From Rhizobium esperanzae (GTDB lineage: Bacteria; Pseudomonadota; Alphaproteobacteria; Rhizobiales; Rhizobiaceae), in assembly GCF_014197615.1 (NCBI RefSeq), contig NZ_JACIFY010000018.1:47586-111585 (forward strand): a stretch of 64,000 nucleotides of DNA, written 5' to 3'. Made by a program: the position numbers and the translations under genes. The notes beneath the pieces were generated by a model. It saw only the letters and a program-made list of their open reading frames with translations. It was not told the origin of the DNA and did no database searches. This document shows, piece by piece, positions 53,913-62,570 of this stretch; within the stretch, counting starts at the first letter, position 1, and every line of letters begins with the position of its first letter.

Positions 53913-54613
53913 TCAAGATCGACAATCTCGTCGTCCAGTTCGGCGGCGTCAAACCGATCAACGAGCTCAGCGCCGTTTTGACGGCGCCGGTCGCCGGTCT
54001 CATCGGCCCGAACGGTGCGGGCAAGACCACGCTGCTCAACGTGCTCTCCGGCTTCGTCAGGCCGGTCCAGGGATCGGTCCTGCTCGGCGAACAGTCTTTG
54101 CTGGCGATGACGCCGCTGCAGCGCGTCCAGGCCGGTCTGCGCCGTTCGTTCCAGACCGAGCAGGTGGTGGAGGACCTGACGGTCGCCGGCAACATCGCCG
54201 CGATCGCCGATCATGTCGTCGGCACCGGGCATCGCTCGGGCGCGGTCGACCAGGCGCTTGCCTTTGTCGGGCTGAGCGCGGTCGCTGACCGGCTCGGCCA
54301 GTCGCTCAACCTCTTCCAGCGCCGTCTGGTCGAGCTGGCCAAATGTGTGGTCGGCCAGCCGAAACTCATCCTGCTCGACGAACCGGCTGCCGGCCTGACC
54401 GAAGAGGAGGGAAAGGCCTTTCGCGAACTGGTGCTGCGCATTCCGGGGGAATTCCGGGCGCAGGTCCTGGTCATCGACCACGATGTCGATCTCATCCGCT
54501 CCATGTGCAGCGAAACCATGGTGCTCGACTACGGGAAACTGCTGGCGCTCGGCCCGACGGCTTCGGTGCTTGCCGACCCCAATGTGCGGCGCGCCTATCT
54601 GGGGGAGTTCTGA
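53909..54613 (+). CDS. ABC transporter ATPase (LivG-type)
   Basis: A 234-residue ATPase. Walker A is GPNGAGKTT (about 33-41), the Q-loop region follows SFQTEQVVEDL, and Walker B is LILLDEPAAGL (about 150). The signature motif is weak, reading LFQRRLVELAKC in place of LSGGQ, which is notable. It pairs with the LivF-type ATPase encoded 1 base downstream. Confidence 0.88.
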   Translation: MIKIDNLVVQFGGVKPINELSAVLTAPVAGLIGPNGAGKTTLLNVLSGFVRPVQGSVLLGEQSLLAMTPLQRVQAGLRRSFQTEQVVEDLTVAGNIAAIADHVVGTGHRSGAVDQALAFVGLSAVADRLGQSLNLFQRRLVELAKCVVGQPKLILLDEPAAGLTEEEGKAFRELVLRIPGEFRAQVLVIDHDVDLIRSMCSETMVLDYGKLLALGPTASVLADPNVRRAYLGEF

Positions 54614-54614
54614 C

Positions 54615-55331
54615 ATGAGCGGCCTATCCGAAATCAACGTCGAGAACCTTGTCGTCGAGCGCGGCGGCAAGCGCGTCATTCACGACATCTCCTTTTCGGT
54701 CGCGGCCGGCAAGGTGACGACATTGCTCGGCGCCAACGGAGCCGGCAAGTCGAGCACCGTCATGGCCATGGCGGGTGTCTTGCCGCGCAGCGGCTCGGTG
54801 CGCCTCGGCGGCGGCGCCCTCGAAGGTTTTTCGCCCGATCGCATTCGCCGTGCCGGCCTTGCGCTTGTTCCCGAAGGCCATCGTGTGCTCGGGCAGCTTT
54901 CCGTGGAAGACAATATCCTCGTCGCCGCGCTCGAACCCTCGGCAACTGCGCGCCGGCAGGGGCTGGAGCGCGCCTACGAGATTTTCCCCGAGCTTGCCGC
55001 GCGGCGGCGTCAATCAGCCTCGGATCTTTCCGGCGGCCAGAAGCAGATGGTGGCGATGGCGCAGGCCTTCGTCGCCAAGCCGCGTTTCATGATCGTCGAC
55101 GAGTTGTCGCTCGGCCTGGCGCCCGCCGTCGTCAAGCGTCTGGCCGAAGCGCTGAAGATTGCCGCCGCCGGCGGCATCGGCGTGCTGCTGATCGAGCAGT
55201 TCGCCAATCTCGCGCTCGATCTCGCCGATCAGGCTCTTGTGCTCGAACGCGGGCGCCTCGTCTTTTCAGGCGCATCCGCGACCCTGAAGGCGCAGCCGGA
55301 TATTCTCCACGGCGCCTATCTCGCAAGCTGA
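54615..55331 (+). CDS. ABC transporter ATPase (LivF-type)
   Basis: A 238-residue ATPase. Walker A is GANGAGKSS (about 38-46), the signature LSGGQKQMVAMAQAF is intact (about 138), Walker B is FMIVDELSLGL, and LVPEGHRVLGQLSVEDN is typical of LivF. With an intact signature here and a degenerate one in LivG, the importer may have one fully active composite ATP site. It is the last transporter gene; an AraC regulator follows after 12 bases. Confidence 0.9.
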   Translation: MSGLSEINVENLVVERGGKRVIHDISFSVAAGKVTTLLGANGAGKSSTVMAMAGVLPRSGSVRLGGGALEGFSPDRIRRAGLALVPEGHRVLGQLSVEDNILVAALEPSATARRQGLERAYEIFPELAARRRQSASDLSGGQKQMVAMAQAFVAKPRFMIVDELSLGLAPAVVKRLAEALKIAAAGGIGVLLIEQFANLALDLADQALVLERGRLVFSGASATLKAQPDILHGAYLAS

Positions 55332-55343
55332 AACGAGGGCTCC

Positions 55344-56291
55344 ATGATGGCTGCAGCACTTCATAAGTCCATCGAGAGCGCCAGCGGGCGGGAATTTGCC
55401 GGGCTCGCCCGCAACCTGTTCGGAAATGTTCGCCTCGATTTCGGCGCCGCCGACGAGCAAAAGAGCCGGATGGTGTCGGCCATGCTGGGTGCTTGCCGGC
55501 TGACGCGGCTGGAGGTGGATCGGCATATCGTCTTCGGCGAACATGCGACGGCCGGGCCGGACGATCCGGATGCGATCAAACTGCTGGTGCAGACGGAAGG
55601 CGACGCCTGCCTCGATCAGGGCGGGCTGCATGCGCCGGTTTCGGCCGATGCACTTGTCATCTATGATCCCAGCCGTCCCTATATGCTGACGAACAGCACG
55701 CCGGTTCGCCAGCTGCTGTTGCAGCTGCCGCGTCATGCGCTGCCGCATGCGGCCATCCAGCGGCTGACGAGGCCGTTCACGGCGCATGCCGGGCATGACG
55801 GCATGTGCCGGATCCTGCTGTCGCTGATGGATTCGACCATGCATGAGATCGACCATCTCGACGCGGCGCGGCGCTCGAGCGTCGGCCAGACCATGGTCGA
55901 TCTCGTTCGCACCATGATCGGCGCCGATCTCCAGCAGGCGCGGCCGGTCGCCAATCCGCTGGATCTGCTGTTGCAGCGGATCAAGATCTTCATCGACAGC
56001 GAGCTTGCCCGCCCGGATCTGACCGTCACCATGATCGCGCGCCGCATGGGCTGCTCGGTGCGCTATGTCTACCGCGCTTTCGAGGTCGAATGCCTGACGC
56101 CTTCGGATTACATCTGGGATCTGCGTCTACAGAAGGCGGCGGCGCGATTGCGGGACGCCGGCGGCTATGCCGGCGAAATATCCGGCATCGCCTTCGCGCT
56201 CGGCTTTTCCTCCAGCGCGCATTTTTCGAGAGCCTTCCGCCATCGTTATGGCGTTTCGCCGTCGCAATGGCGCAAGGCCCCGATTTCGTAA
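55344..56291 (+). CDS. AraC-family regulator
   Basis: A 315-residue regulator with a FeaR-type AraC-binding-like N-terminal domain and two C-terminal helix-turn-helix units (DLTVTMIARRMGCSVRYVYRAF and ISGIAFALGFSSSAHFSRAFR, ending HRYGVSPSQWRK). It is distant from the regulator at 46544 but the same class. It sits at the end of the importer operon and faces the minus-strand hpa/moa operon, so it may control either. Confidence 0.85.
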   Translation: MMAAALHKSIESASGREFAGLARNLFGNVRLDFGAADEQKSRMVSAMLGACRLTRLEVDRHIVFGEHATAGPDDPDAIKLLVQTEGDACLDQGGLHAPVSADALVIYDPSRPYMLTNSTPVRQLLLQLPRHALPHAAIQRLTRPFTAHAGHDGMCRILLSLMDSTMHEIDHLDAARRSSVGQTMVDLVRTMIGADLQQARPVANPLDLLLQRIKIFIDSELARPDLTVTMIARRMGCSVRYVYRAFEVECLTPSDYIWDLRLQKAAARLRDAGGYAGEISGIAFALGFSSSAHFSRAFRHRYGVSPSQWRKAPIS

Positions 56292-56296
56292 GCGGC

Positions 56297-56316
56297 GGCC
56301 CGGGCAAGGCCGGGCC
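56297..56316. terminator. Terminator hairpin between convergent operons
   Basis: GGCCCGG-GCAAGG-CCGGGCC gives a 7-bp G/C stem, followed on the plus strand by AGCTCGATTTT. It lies between the AraC stop (56291) and the stop of the minus-strand SnoaL-like gene (56327). Confidence 0.55.
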
Positions 56317-56326
56317 AGCTCGATTT

Positions 56327-56716
56327 TCATCGCATGGATTCGTCTACCCGCAGCGTGTCCGTAAACTGCTCGAAACGGCGGATCTTGTCCCCGGACACGC
56401 CCCAGACATGGACGACGCGGGCCTTGAAGGCCTTACCCGTCCGCTTGTGCGTGCCGCTATAATCACCGACCCCGACCACCTCGTCGCCGGCATCGAGCAG
56501 ACGTTCCAGCTTGAAGGTGTATCCCTCGAAGGCCTGGCCGAGTGCCTGGAAGACGTTCTCGAAGACTTCCTGCGGGCCGACATAGGTGCCGGCGCAGGGA
56601 AAGCCGTCCATCTCCGTCCAGCGGCAGTCGGGTGCGATGTCGGCAAGCATGCCATCCATGTCGCGGCGGTCATTGGCCTGGTAATGGGCCTTTACGATAT
56701 CGAAAGCTCTGCGCAT
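56327..56716 (-). CDS. Nuclear transport factor 2/SnoaL-like protein
   Basis: A 129-residue NTF2-fold protein: an N-terminal helix FDIVKAHYQANDRRDMDGML, the DCRWTEMDGFP strand, YVGPQEVFENVF, and a VVHVWGVSGDKIRRFEQFTDT end. Members act as isomerases, hydrolases or lactone/hydroxy-lyases on small organic molecules. It is the last gene of the hpa/moa-like operon, 8 bases after moaF. The ATG at 56716 begins the conserved region; the longer open frame upstream overlaps moaF and is rejected. Confidence 0.82.
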   Translation of the reverse strand: MRRAFDIVKAHYQANDRRDMDGMLADIAPDCRWTEMDGFPCAGTYVGPQEVFENVFQALGQAFEGYTFKLERLLDAGDEVVGVGDYSGTHKRTGKAFKARVVHVWGVSGDKIRRFEQFTDTLRVDESMR

Positions 56717-56724
56717 TCTTGTCC

Positions 56725-57504
56725 TCACACTGGTTCCTGGCCGGGCAGGTAATAGGTCATCGATGCCTTGCGGATGAAGGCGCCGGCGGGGCTGTTCTGG
56801 ATCCGGCCGTCCCCGGTGATGCCGAGGAACTTGCCCGTCGATCGCATGTCGTTGAAATTGTAGAAGAATGTGGAAGCGACCGGGATCTTGAATTCCCGGA
56901 AGGTGAAGATGTAGAGGTTTTCGTCGAACTTGTAGGTGGTGGCGAGATCGACGTCGCCATGACCGCGCTGGACGCCGACGAGGCATTGCCAGGCATAGCG
57001 CTGCGACGAGAGATAGGTGTGTTCGTAGACGTGATTGGGGCTGTAGGTGAAATGCGCCCTCAGCCCGATGAGGTCGCGGGTCTCGTGCGGCGCCGGCCCG
57101 CTGGCCGCGCCGCCTTCGATCACGCCGGGCCGGAAGATCTGCGCCACCTGCGGTTCGCCGACCGCGTCCTTGGCATCGCGGACGATGGAATAGATGGAAA
57201 GCGCGCGGCGCGTTTCGAGATTGAGGATCAGCGTTTCGGCTTCCCTGGACCGCCCGGCAAAGACCACTTCGACGAAATAGGTCTTCGGCGCGACCTCGAT
57301 CACCTCGGCCTTGTCGGTGGCGCCGTCCTTGCCGTCCGACCATTGGACCTCACCCTTGGCGAAGGCAAGCTCAAGGCTCCGGCCATCGGCAAAGCCGATC
57401 TTGTGGGACGAGCCGGCCAGCGCATCGGTTGCGGGCAGACGGTTGGTGTCGATGCCGTAGGCGAATTCGTCGTAGGTTTTCCAATCCTTCGGATTCTCGT
57501 TCAT
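56725..57504 (-). CDS. moaF: MoaF-family protein (monoamine-regulon type)
   Basis: A 259-residue protein with the two-part MoaF layout: an N-terminal domain (KIGFADGRSLELAF, then VEVVFAGRSREAETLILNL) and a C-terminal lipocalin-like domain (YSPNHVYEHTYLS, YAWQCLVGVQRGHGDVD, FFYNFNDMRSTGKF). Despite the database name molybdenum cofactor biosynthesis F, the family was described from the tyramine-induced moaEF operon of Klebsiella. The SDR gene upstream fits moaE. GGAGGAA precedes the ATG at 57504. Confidence 0.8.
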   Translation of the reverse strand: MNENPKDWKTYDEFAYGIDTNRLPATDALAGSSHKIGFADGRSLELAFAKGEVQWSDGKDGATDKAEVIEVAPKTYFVEVVFAGRSREAETLILNLETRRALSIYSIVRDAKDAVGEPQVAQIFRPGVIEGGAASGPAPHETRDLIGLRAHFTYSPNHVYEHTYLSSQRYAWQCLVGVQRGHGDVDLATTYKFDENLYIFTFREFKIPVASTFFYNFNDMRSTGKFLGITGDGRIQNSPAGAFIRKASMTYYLPGQEPV

Positions 57505-57518
57505 CGCTATTCCTCCGA

Positions 57519-58307
57519 TCATTCTGCAAAGGCGAGGGTCGGCAGATCGACCGTGCCGGCCCCGCCGTCGACGGTCAGGATCGCGCCGTTGATCATCGAG
57601 GCCTCCGCCGAGGCCAGGAAGCAGACGGCATTGGCGACATCCTCGGCGCTTGCCGGGCGGCCGAGCGGCACATCCTTGGTGACGAGCGCATAGGCTTCTT
57701 CGACGCTCTTCAGCTTGAACTTCTCGACGATGACCTGCATCTGCTCGTCGGCCATCGCAGTCGTCACCCAGCCGGGGCAGACGGAATTGGTGCGCACGCC
57801 CTTGCGGCCGTAGTCGCGCGCCAGCGATTTCGCGAGCCCGATGCAGCCGTGCTTCATGGTGACGTAGCCCGCCGCATCCGGCCCGGCGAAGAGCCCGGCG
57901 ATCGAGGCGAGAACGACGATATTGCCGCGGCTCTTGATGAGATGGGGCAGGGATTCGCGGGCGCTGACGAAGGCTGTGTTGAGGTTGAGACGAACGGCGA
58001 GATCCCAGGTCTCGTCCGACATGCTGACGGTCGGTCCGACACCATGGCCGCCGGCATTGGCGATCAGGATATCGAGCGAACCGAAAGTCTCGACGACCTT
58101 CTCGACCGCGGCCTTCATCGCAGCGCCATCGGCCGCATCGGCGGCCACGACGGTGGCGCCGATTTCATCGGCAACGGCGCGCAGCGGCTCCGGGCGGCGG
58201 CCGACGAGCGCGACATTACCGCCCTCCTGCCGGATGCGGCGGGCGACCGCAGCGCCGATGCCCGTGCCGCCGCCGGTGATCAGGGCAGTCTTGTTGTTGA
58301 AACGCAT
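57519..58307 (-). CDS. Short-chain dehydrogenase (MoaE-like position)
   Basis: A 262-residue SDR. The cofactor motif is LITGGGTGIGAAVA (about 9-22), IANAGG follows near 85, and the active site uses the Ser of LASIAG with YVTMKHG, where Tyr-x3-Lys is present (about 152-156). The C-terminus has the usual INGAILTVDGGAG. AGGAGAG precedes the ATG at 58307. Together with moaF it recalls the moaEF pair of monoamine regulons. It starts 14 bases upstream of moaF and 176 bases after hpaI, so it may have its own promoter. Confidence 0.85.
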   Translation of the reverse strand: MRFNNKTALITGGGTGIGAAVARRIRQEGGNVALVGRRPEPLRAVADEIGATVVAADAADGAAMKAAVEKVVETFGSLDILIANAGGHGVGPTVSMSDETWDLAVRLNLNTAFVSARESLPHLIKSRGNIVVLASIAGLFAGPDAAGYVTMKHGCIGLAKSLARDYGRKGVRTNSVCPGWVTTAMADEQMQVIVEKFKLKSVEEAYALVTKDVPLGRPASAEDVANAVCFLASAEASMINGAILTVDGGAGTVDLPTLAFAE

Positions 58308-58370
58308 GTGCTCTCCTCTTGGCTTTCGAGGAGCATCATGATCCATGCGGGCGGAGGCGTCGCGTCCAGC

Positions 58371-58400
58371 TGTGCAGTCCGTTTTGACTGAGCGTGCACA
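58371..58400. promoter_or_regulatory. Candidate operator upstream of the SDR/moaF genes
   Basis: TGTGCA (58371-58376) and TGCACA (58395-58400) form an inverted repeat with 18 bases between, within the 176-base gap before the SDR gene. The size suits a site for a dimeric regulator. No matching second copy was found by eye. Confidence 0.35.
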
Positions 58401-58483
58401 ATGCCGCTCCCCGCGCAGGGAAAATCCGCAGGATCGAAGGCAGCCGAAGACGGCTGCGTTCGGAGGAGATCGGCTTCAGGAAA

Positions 58484-59290
58484 TCAGTAGACTTTCGCGT
58501 CCGCCGGCGCTTTGGCGGCATCCGCCTTCTTGAAGTCGTCGAGCAGTTTCGTCGTCGCATTGGCAAGCAGCGTAACGTCGTTGCCGATCGCGACGAAGGT
58601 GGCGCCGAGCTCGAGATAGCGCTTGGCGAGCGCGAGGTCGCCGATCAGGATACCAGCGGCCTTGCCGTGAGACTGGATTTTCGCCAGCGCCTTTTCGACT
58701 TCCGCCTGGACTTCCGGCGCACCCGGTTTGCCGAGATGGCCCATGTCAGCGGCAAGATCGGCCGGGCCGATGAAGACGCCGTCGACGCCCTCGGTCGAGG
58801 CGATCGCGTCGAGGGCCGCAAGCCCGGCGCGGCTTTCCACCTGCAGCAGCAGGCAGATCTCGTCATTGGCCGTCTGGAGATAATCGGGAATCCGGTTGAA
58901 GGCGGAAGCGCGGGCAAGGGCGGCGCCGACGCCGCGCACGCCATGCGGGGGATAACGCACCGCGCGCACCATGGCCTCGGCCATCTCCCTGCTGTCGACC
59001 ATCGGGATGAGCAGCGTCTGCGCACCGATATCGAGCATCTGCTTGATGATCCAGGTCTCGCCGATCGGCGGGCGGATCACCGCATGGCTTGCCGATCCCT
59101 TCATCGCCTGCAATTGCGCAACGAGAAGCGGCACGTCGTTCGGCGCATGTTCGGCATCGAGAAGCAGCCAGTCATAGCCGGCGCCGGCTGAGATTTCGAC
59201 CGTATAGGGGCTGGCGAGCGCCTGCCAGAGACCGATCTGCGCCCGCCCCTCCTTCAGGGCCTGCTTGAAGAGATTCCTGGGCGCCGGCAT
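58484..59290 (-). CDS. hpaI: 4-hydroxy-2-oxoheptane-1,7-dioate aldolase (HpaI/HpcH)
   Basis: A 268-residue class II pyruvate aldolase. It has the family's LWQALASPYTVEISAGAGYDW opening, LLLDAEHAPND (metal/active region), the catalytic PMVDSREMAEAMVRAVRYPP, QVESRAGLAALDAIA, and GVDGVFIGPADLAADMG. It cleaves 4-hydroxy-2-oxoheptanedioate to pyruvate and succinic semialdehyde, the last carbon-carbon step of homoprotocatechuate meta-cleavage. GGAGTG precedes the ATG; hpaH lies 11 bases upstream. Confidence 0.9.
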   Translation of the reverse strand: MPAPRNLFKQALKEGRAQIGLWQALASPYTVEISAGAGYDWLLLDAEHAPNDVPLLVAQLQAMKGSASHAVIRPPIGETWIIKQMLDIGAQTLLIPMVDSREMAEAMVRAVRYPPHGVRGVGAALARASAFNRIPDYLQTANDEICLLLQVESRAGLAALDAIASTEGVDGVFIGPADLAADMGHLGKPGAPEVQAEVEKALAKIQSHGKAAGILIGDLALAKRYLELGATFVAIGNDVTLLANATTKLLDDFKKADAAKAPADAKVY

Positions 59291-59301
59291 GTTTCACTCC
59301 T

Positions 59302-60105
59302 TCATGCAAAGAACAGGCTGACCGAGCCATATGGGCCGAAATCGGCATTGATGGTATCGCCGTGCCGGGCTTCGATCGGACGGATGAATGAACCAGCCAG
59401 CACGATCTGCCCGGCCTCGATCCCATCGCCATATTGCGCCAGCCGGTTGGCGAGCCAGGCGACCCCGCGGGCAGGCTGGTTGAGGACGCCGGCCCCAAGA
59501 CCCGTCTCCTCGACCTCGGCATTGCGGCTGACGATCGCGCCCATCCAGCGCATGTCGATCTCACCGGGCCGCACGGCGCGGCCGCCCGTGACGATGCCGG
59601 CATTGGCGGCATTGTCGGAGATGGTATCGACGATGGTGCGCGCCTTCTTCGTCTCCGGATCGACGCGCAGGATACGGGTGTCGAGGATTTCCAGCGCCGG
59701 GGTCACGTAGTCGGTGGCATTCAGCACATCGAAGATCGAGATGCCGGGACCCTTCAGCGGCGCCTTCATCACGAAGGCGATTTCCGCCTCGATGCGCGGC
59801 TGGATGAAGCGGTCGGCCGGCACGGTCGCGCCGTCTTCGAACACCATGTCGTCGAAGAGCACGCCGGAATCGGGGATGTCGATGTTGAGCGCATATTGCA
59901 TCGCCTTCGACGTCAGCCCGATCTTCCAGCCGATCGGCTTGCGGCCGCTTGCGATCTTCTTCTTCACCCAGGCGCTCTGGACGGCATAGGCGTCATCCAT
60001 CGTCATGCCGGGATGTTTCAGCGACAGGAGCCCGGTCTGAACACGCGTCCGCTCGGCCTCGTCAAGGCTCGTTGCTGCCTGTTCGATCTCGTTTGAAGTC
60101 AGCAT
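59302..60105 (-). CDS. hpaH: 2-oxo-hept-3-ene-1,7-dioate hydratase (HpaH)
   Basis: A 267-residue FAH-superfamily hydratase of the 2-oxopent-4-enoate/HpaH group. It shows GWKIGLTSKAMQ, the acidic metal motif IEAEIAFVM, ALEILDTRI, and LNQPARGVAWLANRL. It hydrates the dienoate after isomerisation, making the HpaI substrate. GAGGTG precedes the ATG, which sits 1 base after the stop of the FAH gene, so they are co-transcribed. Confidence 0.9.
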   Translation of the reverse strand: MLTSNEIEQAATSLDEAERTRVQTGLLSLKHPGMTMDDAYAVQSAWVKKKIASGRKPIGWKIGLTSKAMQYALNIDIPDSGVLFDDMVFEDGATVPADRFIQPRIEAEIAFVMKAPLKGPGISIFDVLNATDYVTPALEILDTRILRVDPETKKARTIVDTISDNAANAGIVTGGRAVRPGEIDMRWMGAIVSRNAEVEETGLGAGVLNQPARGVAWLANRLAQYGDGIEAGQIVLAGSFIRPIEARHGDTINADFGPYGSVSLFFA

Positions 60106-60106
60106 C

Positions 60107-60976
60107 TCACACCTCGTCGGCGATGGTGTTCTTCAGGACCCCGAGACCGTCGGCCTCGACCTCGACGATATCGCCTGGCTTCAGCCAGATCGGCGGGTCG
60201 AAGCGGGCGCCGGCGCCCGTCGGCGTACCGGTGACGATGACGTCGCCCGGAACGAGCGTCGTGAAGGTGGAGATGTAGTTGATGATCTTGCGGAAGGAGA
60301 AGATCATCCGGCCGGTGCGGTCGCTTTGGCGCACCTCGCCATTGACGCGGGTTTCGAGCTTGATGTCTTCGAGCTGAGCGGCGTCGGTGAAGGGGATCAG
60401 CCATGGGCCGATCGCGCCGGTGCGATCGAAATTCTTGCCCTGAGTGACGTTGAACTTGGCATGGCGCACCCAGTCGCGGATCGTGCCCTCGTTGCAGAGC
60501 GACAAGGCGGCGATATGGGAAAAGGCATCGGCTTCGGCAATCCGTCGGCCGCCTTTGCCGATGACGATGACGATCTCGCCCTCATAATCGAGCTGCGGGC
60601 TTTCCGGCGGCCGGACCAGCGGCTCGCCGTGACCGGTGAAGGAACGGGGAAAACGGATGAAGAGCGAGGGATTGGAGGGGGCTGCCTGGCCGTCCTTGTA
60701 TTCCTCGTTGCGGTCGGGGAAGTTGACCCCGACGCAGATGATCTTTTCCGGCGAGGGAATGGGAATTTCGAAGCGGATCTCGTCAAGCGCGAAATCCGGC
60801 TTCAATGTTTTGCTCTCCTCCGCGAGCTGGGCGAGGCGACCTGCCTCGACCACTTCGCGTAAGGTTGCCCAGCTCGCGCCATGGCGAGCCGAGAGGTCTA
60901 TGACACCGCCTTCGACGGCAAGCCCATAGCCATGATGGCCGTTTCTGGAAAAGGACAGGAATCGTGGATGGGTCAT
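60107..60976 (-). CDS. Fumarylacetoacetate hydrolase-family protein
   Basis: A 289-residue FAH-fold enzyme. Metal ligands are visible in DYEGEIVIVIGKGGR (Glu-x-Glu) and the oxyanion region in SLCNEGTIRDW; CVGVNFPDR and VTGTPTGAGA frame the active site. In the homoprotocatechuate pathway HpaG is a double-domain decarboxylase/isomerase of about 430 residues; this single-domain protein may replace one of its halves (HpaG1 or HpaG2). The partner half was not seen in the window. The ribosome-binding site is weak. Confidence 0.82.
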   Translation of the reverse strand: MTHPRFLSFSRNGHHGYGLAVEGGVIDLSARHGASWATLREVVEAGRLAQLAEESKTLKPDFALDEIRFEIPIPSPEKIICVGVNFPDRNEEYKDGQAAPSNPSLFIRFPRSFTGHGEPLVRPPESPQLDYEGEIVIVIGKGGRRIAEADAFSHIAALSLCNEGTIRDWVRHAKFNVTQGKNFDRTGAIGPWLIPFTDAAQLEDIKLETRVNGEVRQSDRTGRMIFSFRKIINYISTFTTLVPGDVIVTGTPTGAGARFDPPIWLKPGDIVEVEADGLGVLKNTIADEV

Positions 60977-61003
60977 GCTGTGTCTCGGGCCTCTTTACTG
61001 GCC

Positions 61004-62458
61004 TCAGGCGATGCCGCCGAGGCAGACATATTTGATTTCGGTGAATTCCTCGATGCCGTATTTCGAGCCTTCGCGGCCGAGGCCGGAAAGCTTGACGCCG
61101 CCGAAGGGGGCTTCTGCCGTCGAGATCAGGCCGGTATTGACGCCGACCATGCCGTATTCCAGTGCTTCGGCCACCCGGAAGACGCGGGCGAGATCCTTGG
61201 CGTAGAAATAAGAGGCAAGGCCGAACTCGGTATCGTTGGCCTGGGCGATGACATCGGCCTCGTCCTTGAAGCGGAAGAGGGGAGCGACCGGCCCGAACGT
61301 CTCTTCCTTGGCCACAGCCATGGCAGGGTTGACGTCGGCAAGCACGGTCGCCTCGTAGAAGCGCCCGCCGAGCGGGTGCCGCCGGCCGCCGGCAACGACG
61401 CGGCCGCCTTTGGAAAGCGCATCGGCGACGTGTTCTTCGACCTTGGCAAGTGCCGACTCGTCGATCAGCGGGCCGAGATTGATGCCTTCGTCGAAGCCGT
61501 TGCCTGTTTTCAGCGCCCCGACAGCCTTCGAAAGTTTCTCGGCGAAGGCATCATAGACGCCCTCCTGCACATAGAGCCGGTTGGCGCAGACGCAGGTCTG
61601 GCCGTTGTTGCGGAATTTGGCGATGAGCGCGCCTTCGACGGCCGCATCGAGATCGGCATCGTCGAAGACGATGAAGGGCGCGTTGCCGCCGAGCTCCAGC
61701 CCGAGCTTCTTGATGGTCGGCGCGCTTTGTTTGTAGAGTTCGGCGCCGACCTCGGTCGAACCGGTGAAAGTCAGCTTGCGCACGACAGGGCTTGCGGTCA
61801 TTTCACCGCCGATGGCGCGCGCCGAGCCGGTCAAGACGCTGAAGAGACCTTTGGGGAAGCCGGCGCGTTCGCCAAGGATGGCGATGGCGATCGCCGAAAA
61901 CGGCGTCTGCGATGCCGGCTTCAGCACCATGGCGCAGCCGGCGGCAAAGGCCGGTCCCGCCTTGCGGGTGATCATCGCATTGGGGAAATTCCAGGGGGTG
62001 ATGGCGGCAACGACGCCGATCGGCTGCTTCATGACAAGGATGCGCTTGTCCTTCTGGTGGCCGGGAACGATGTCGCCATAGACACGCCGCGCCTCTTCGG
62101 CGAACCATTCGATGAAGCTCGCGCCATAGGCGATCTCGCCCTTGGCCTCGGCCAGCGGCTTGCCCTGTTCCGCCGTCAGGATGCGACCGAGATCGTCCTG
62201 ATTGTCCATCATCAGCTGGAACCAGCGCCTGAGGATGACCGACCTTTCCTTGGCGGTGCGGGCCGCCCATTCCTTCTGCGCAATCTCGGCTGCAGCAATC
62301 GCCGCCTTGGTTTCGGCGGCACCCAGATTGGGAACACGGCCGATGATCGCGCCGGTCGCCGGGTTGTCCACCGCGATCGAATTGGATGGATCGGCCTCAA
62401 TCCAATCGCCACCGACCAATGCGGCCTGGCGGAACAATGTTGCGTCCTTCAATTGCAT
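61004..62458 (-). CDS. gabD: NAD(P)-dependent succinate-semialdehyde dehydrogenase family
   Basis: A 484-residue ALDH. The nucleophile is Cys in NNGQTCVCANRLYV (about 288) and the base Glu in LGLELGGNAPF (about 254). WNFPNAM and the tail EGSKYGIEEFTEIKYVCLGG are typical of GabD. HpaI releases succinic semialdehyde, so oxidation to succinate is the obvious role in this operon. GGAGAC precedes the ATG. It lies between the FAH gene and the repeat at 62571. Confidence 0.88.
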   Translation of the reverse strand: MQLKDATLFRQAALVGGDWIEADPSNSIAVDNPATGAIIGRVPNLGAAETKAAIAAAEIAQKEWAARTAKERSVILRRWFQLMMDNQDDLGRILTAEQGKPLAEAKGEIAYGASFIEWFAEEARRVYGDIVPGHQKDKRILVMKQPIGVVAAITPWNFPNAMITRKAGPAFAAGCAMVLKPASQTPFSAIAIAILGERAGFPKGLFSVLTGSARAIGGEMTASPVVRKLTFTGSTEVGAELYKQSAPTIKKLGLELGGNAPFIVFDDADLDAAVEGALIAKFRNNGQTCVCANRLYVQEGVYDAFAEKLSKAVGALKTGNGFDEGINLGPLIDESALAKVEEHVADALSKGGRVVAGGRRHPLGGRFYEATVLADVNPAMAVAKEETFGPVAPLFRFKDEADVIAQANDTEFGLASYFYAKDLARVFRVAEALEYGMVGVNTGLISTAEAPFGGVKLSGLGREGSKYGIEEFTEIKYVCLGGIA

Positions 62459-62570
62459 GACTGTCTCCTTCGATAGACCATTTCCGTTTCTTCAGGTCGC
62501 GGCGATGCTCTATCTCTTTTCGTGTTTGTGCAATCCATCGCGTCACCTCCGGCAGACGATCGGCGCGTGC

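Noticed and set aside
60881..62476. 531-codon open frame on the plus strand
   Set aside because: Antisense to the succinate-semialdehyde dehydrogenase, which has a clear catalytic Cys and Glu.
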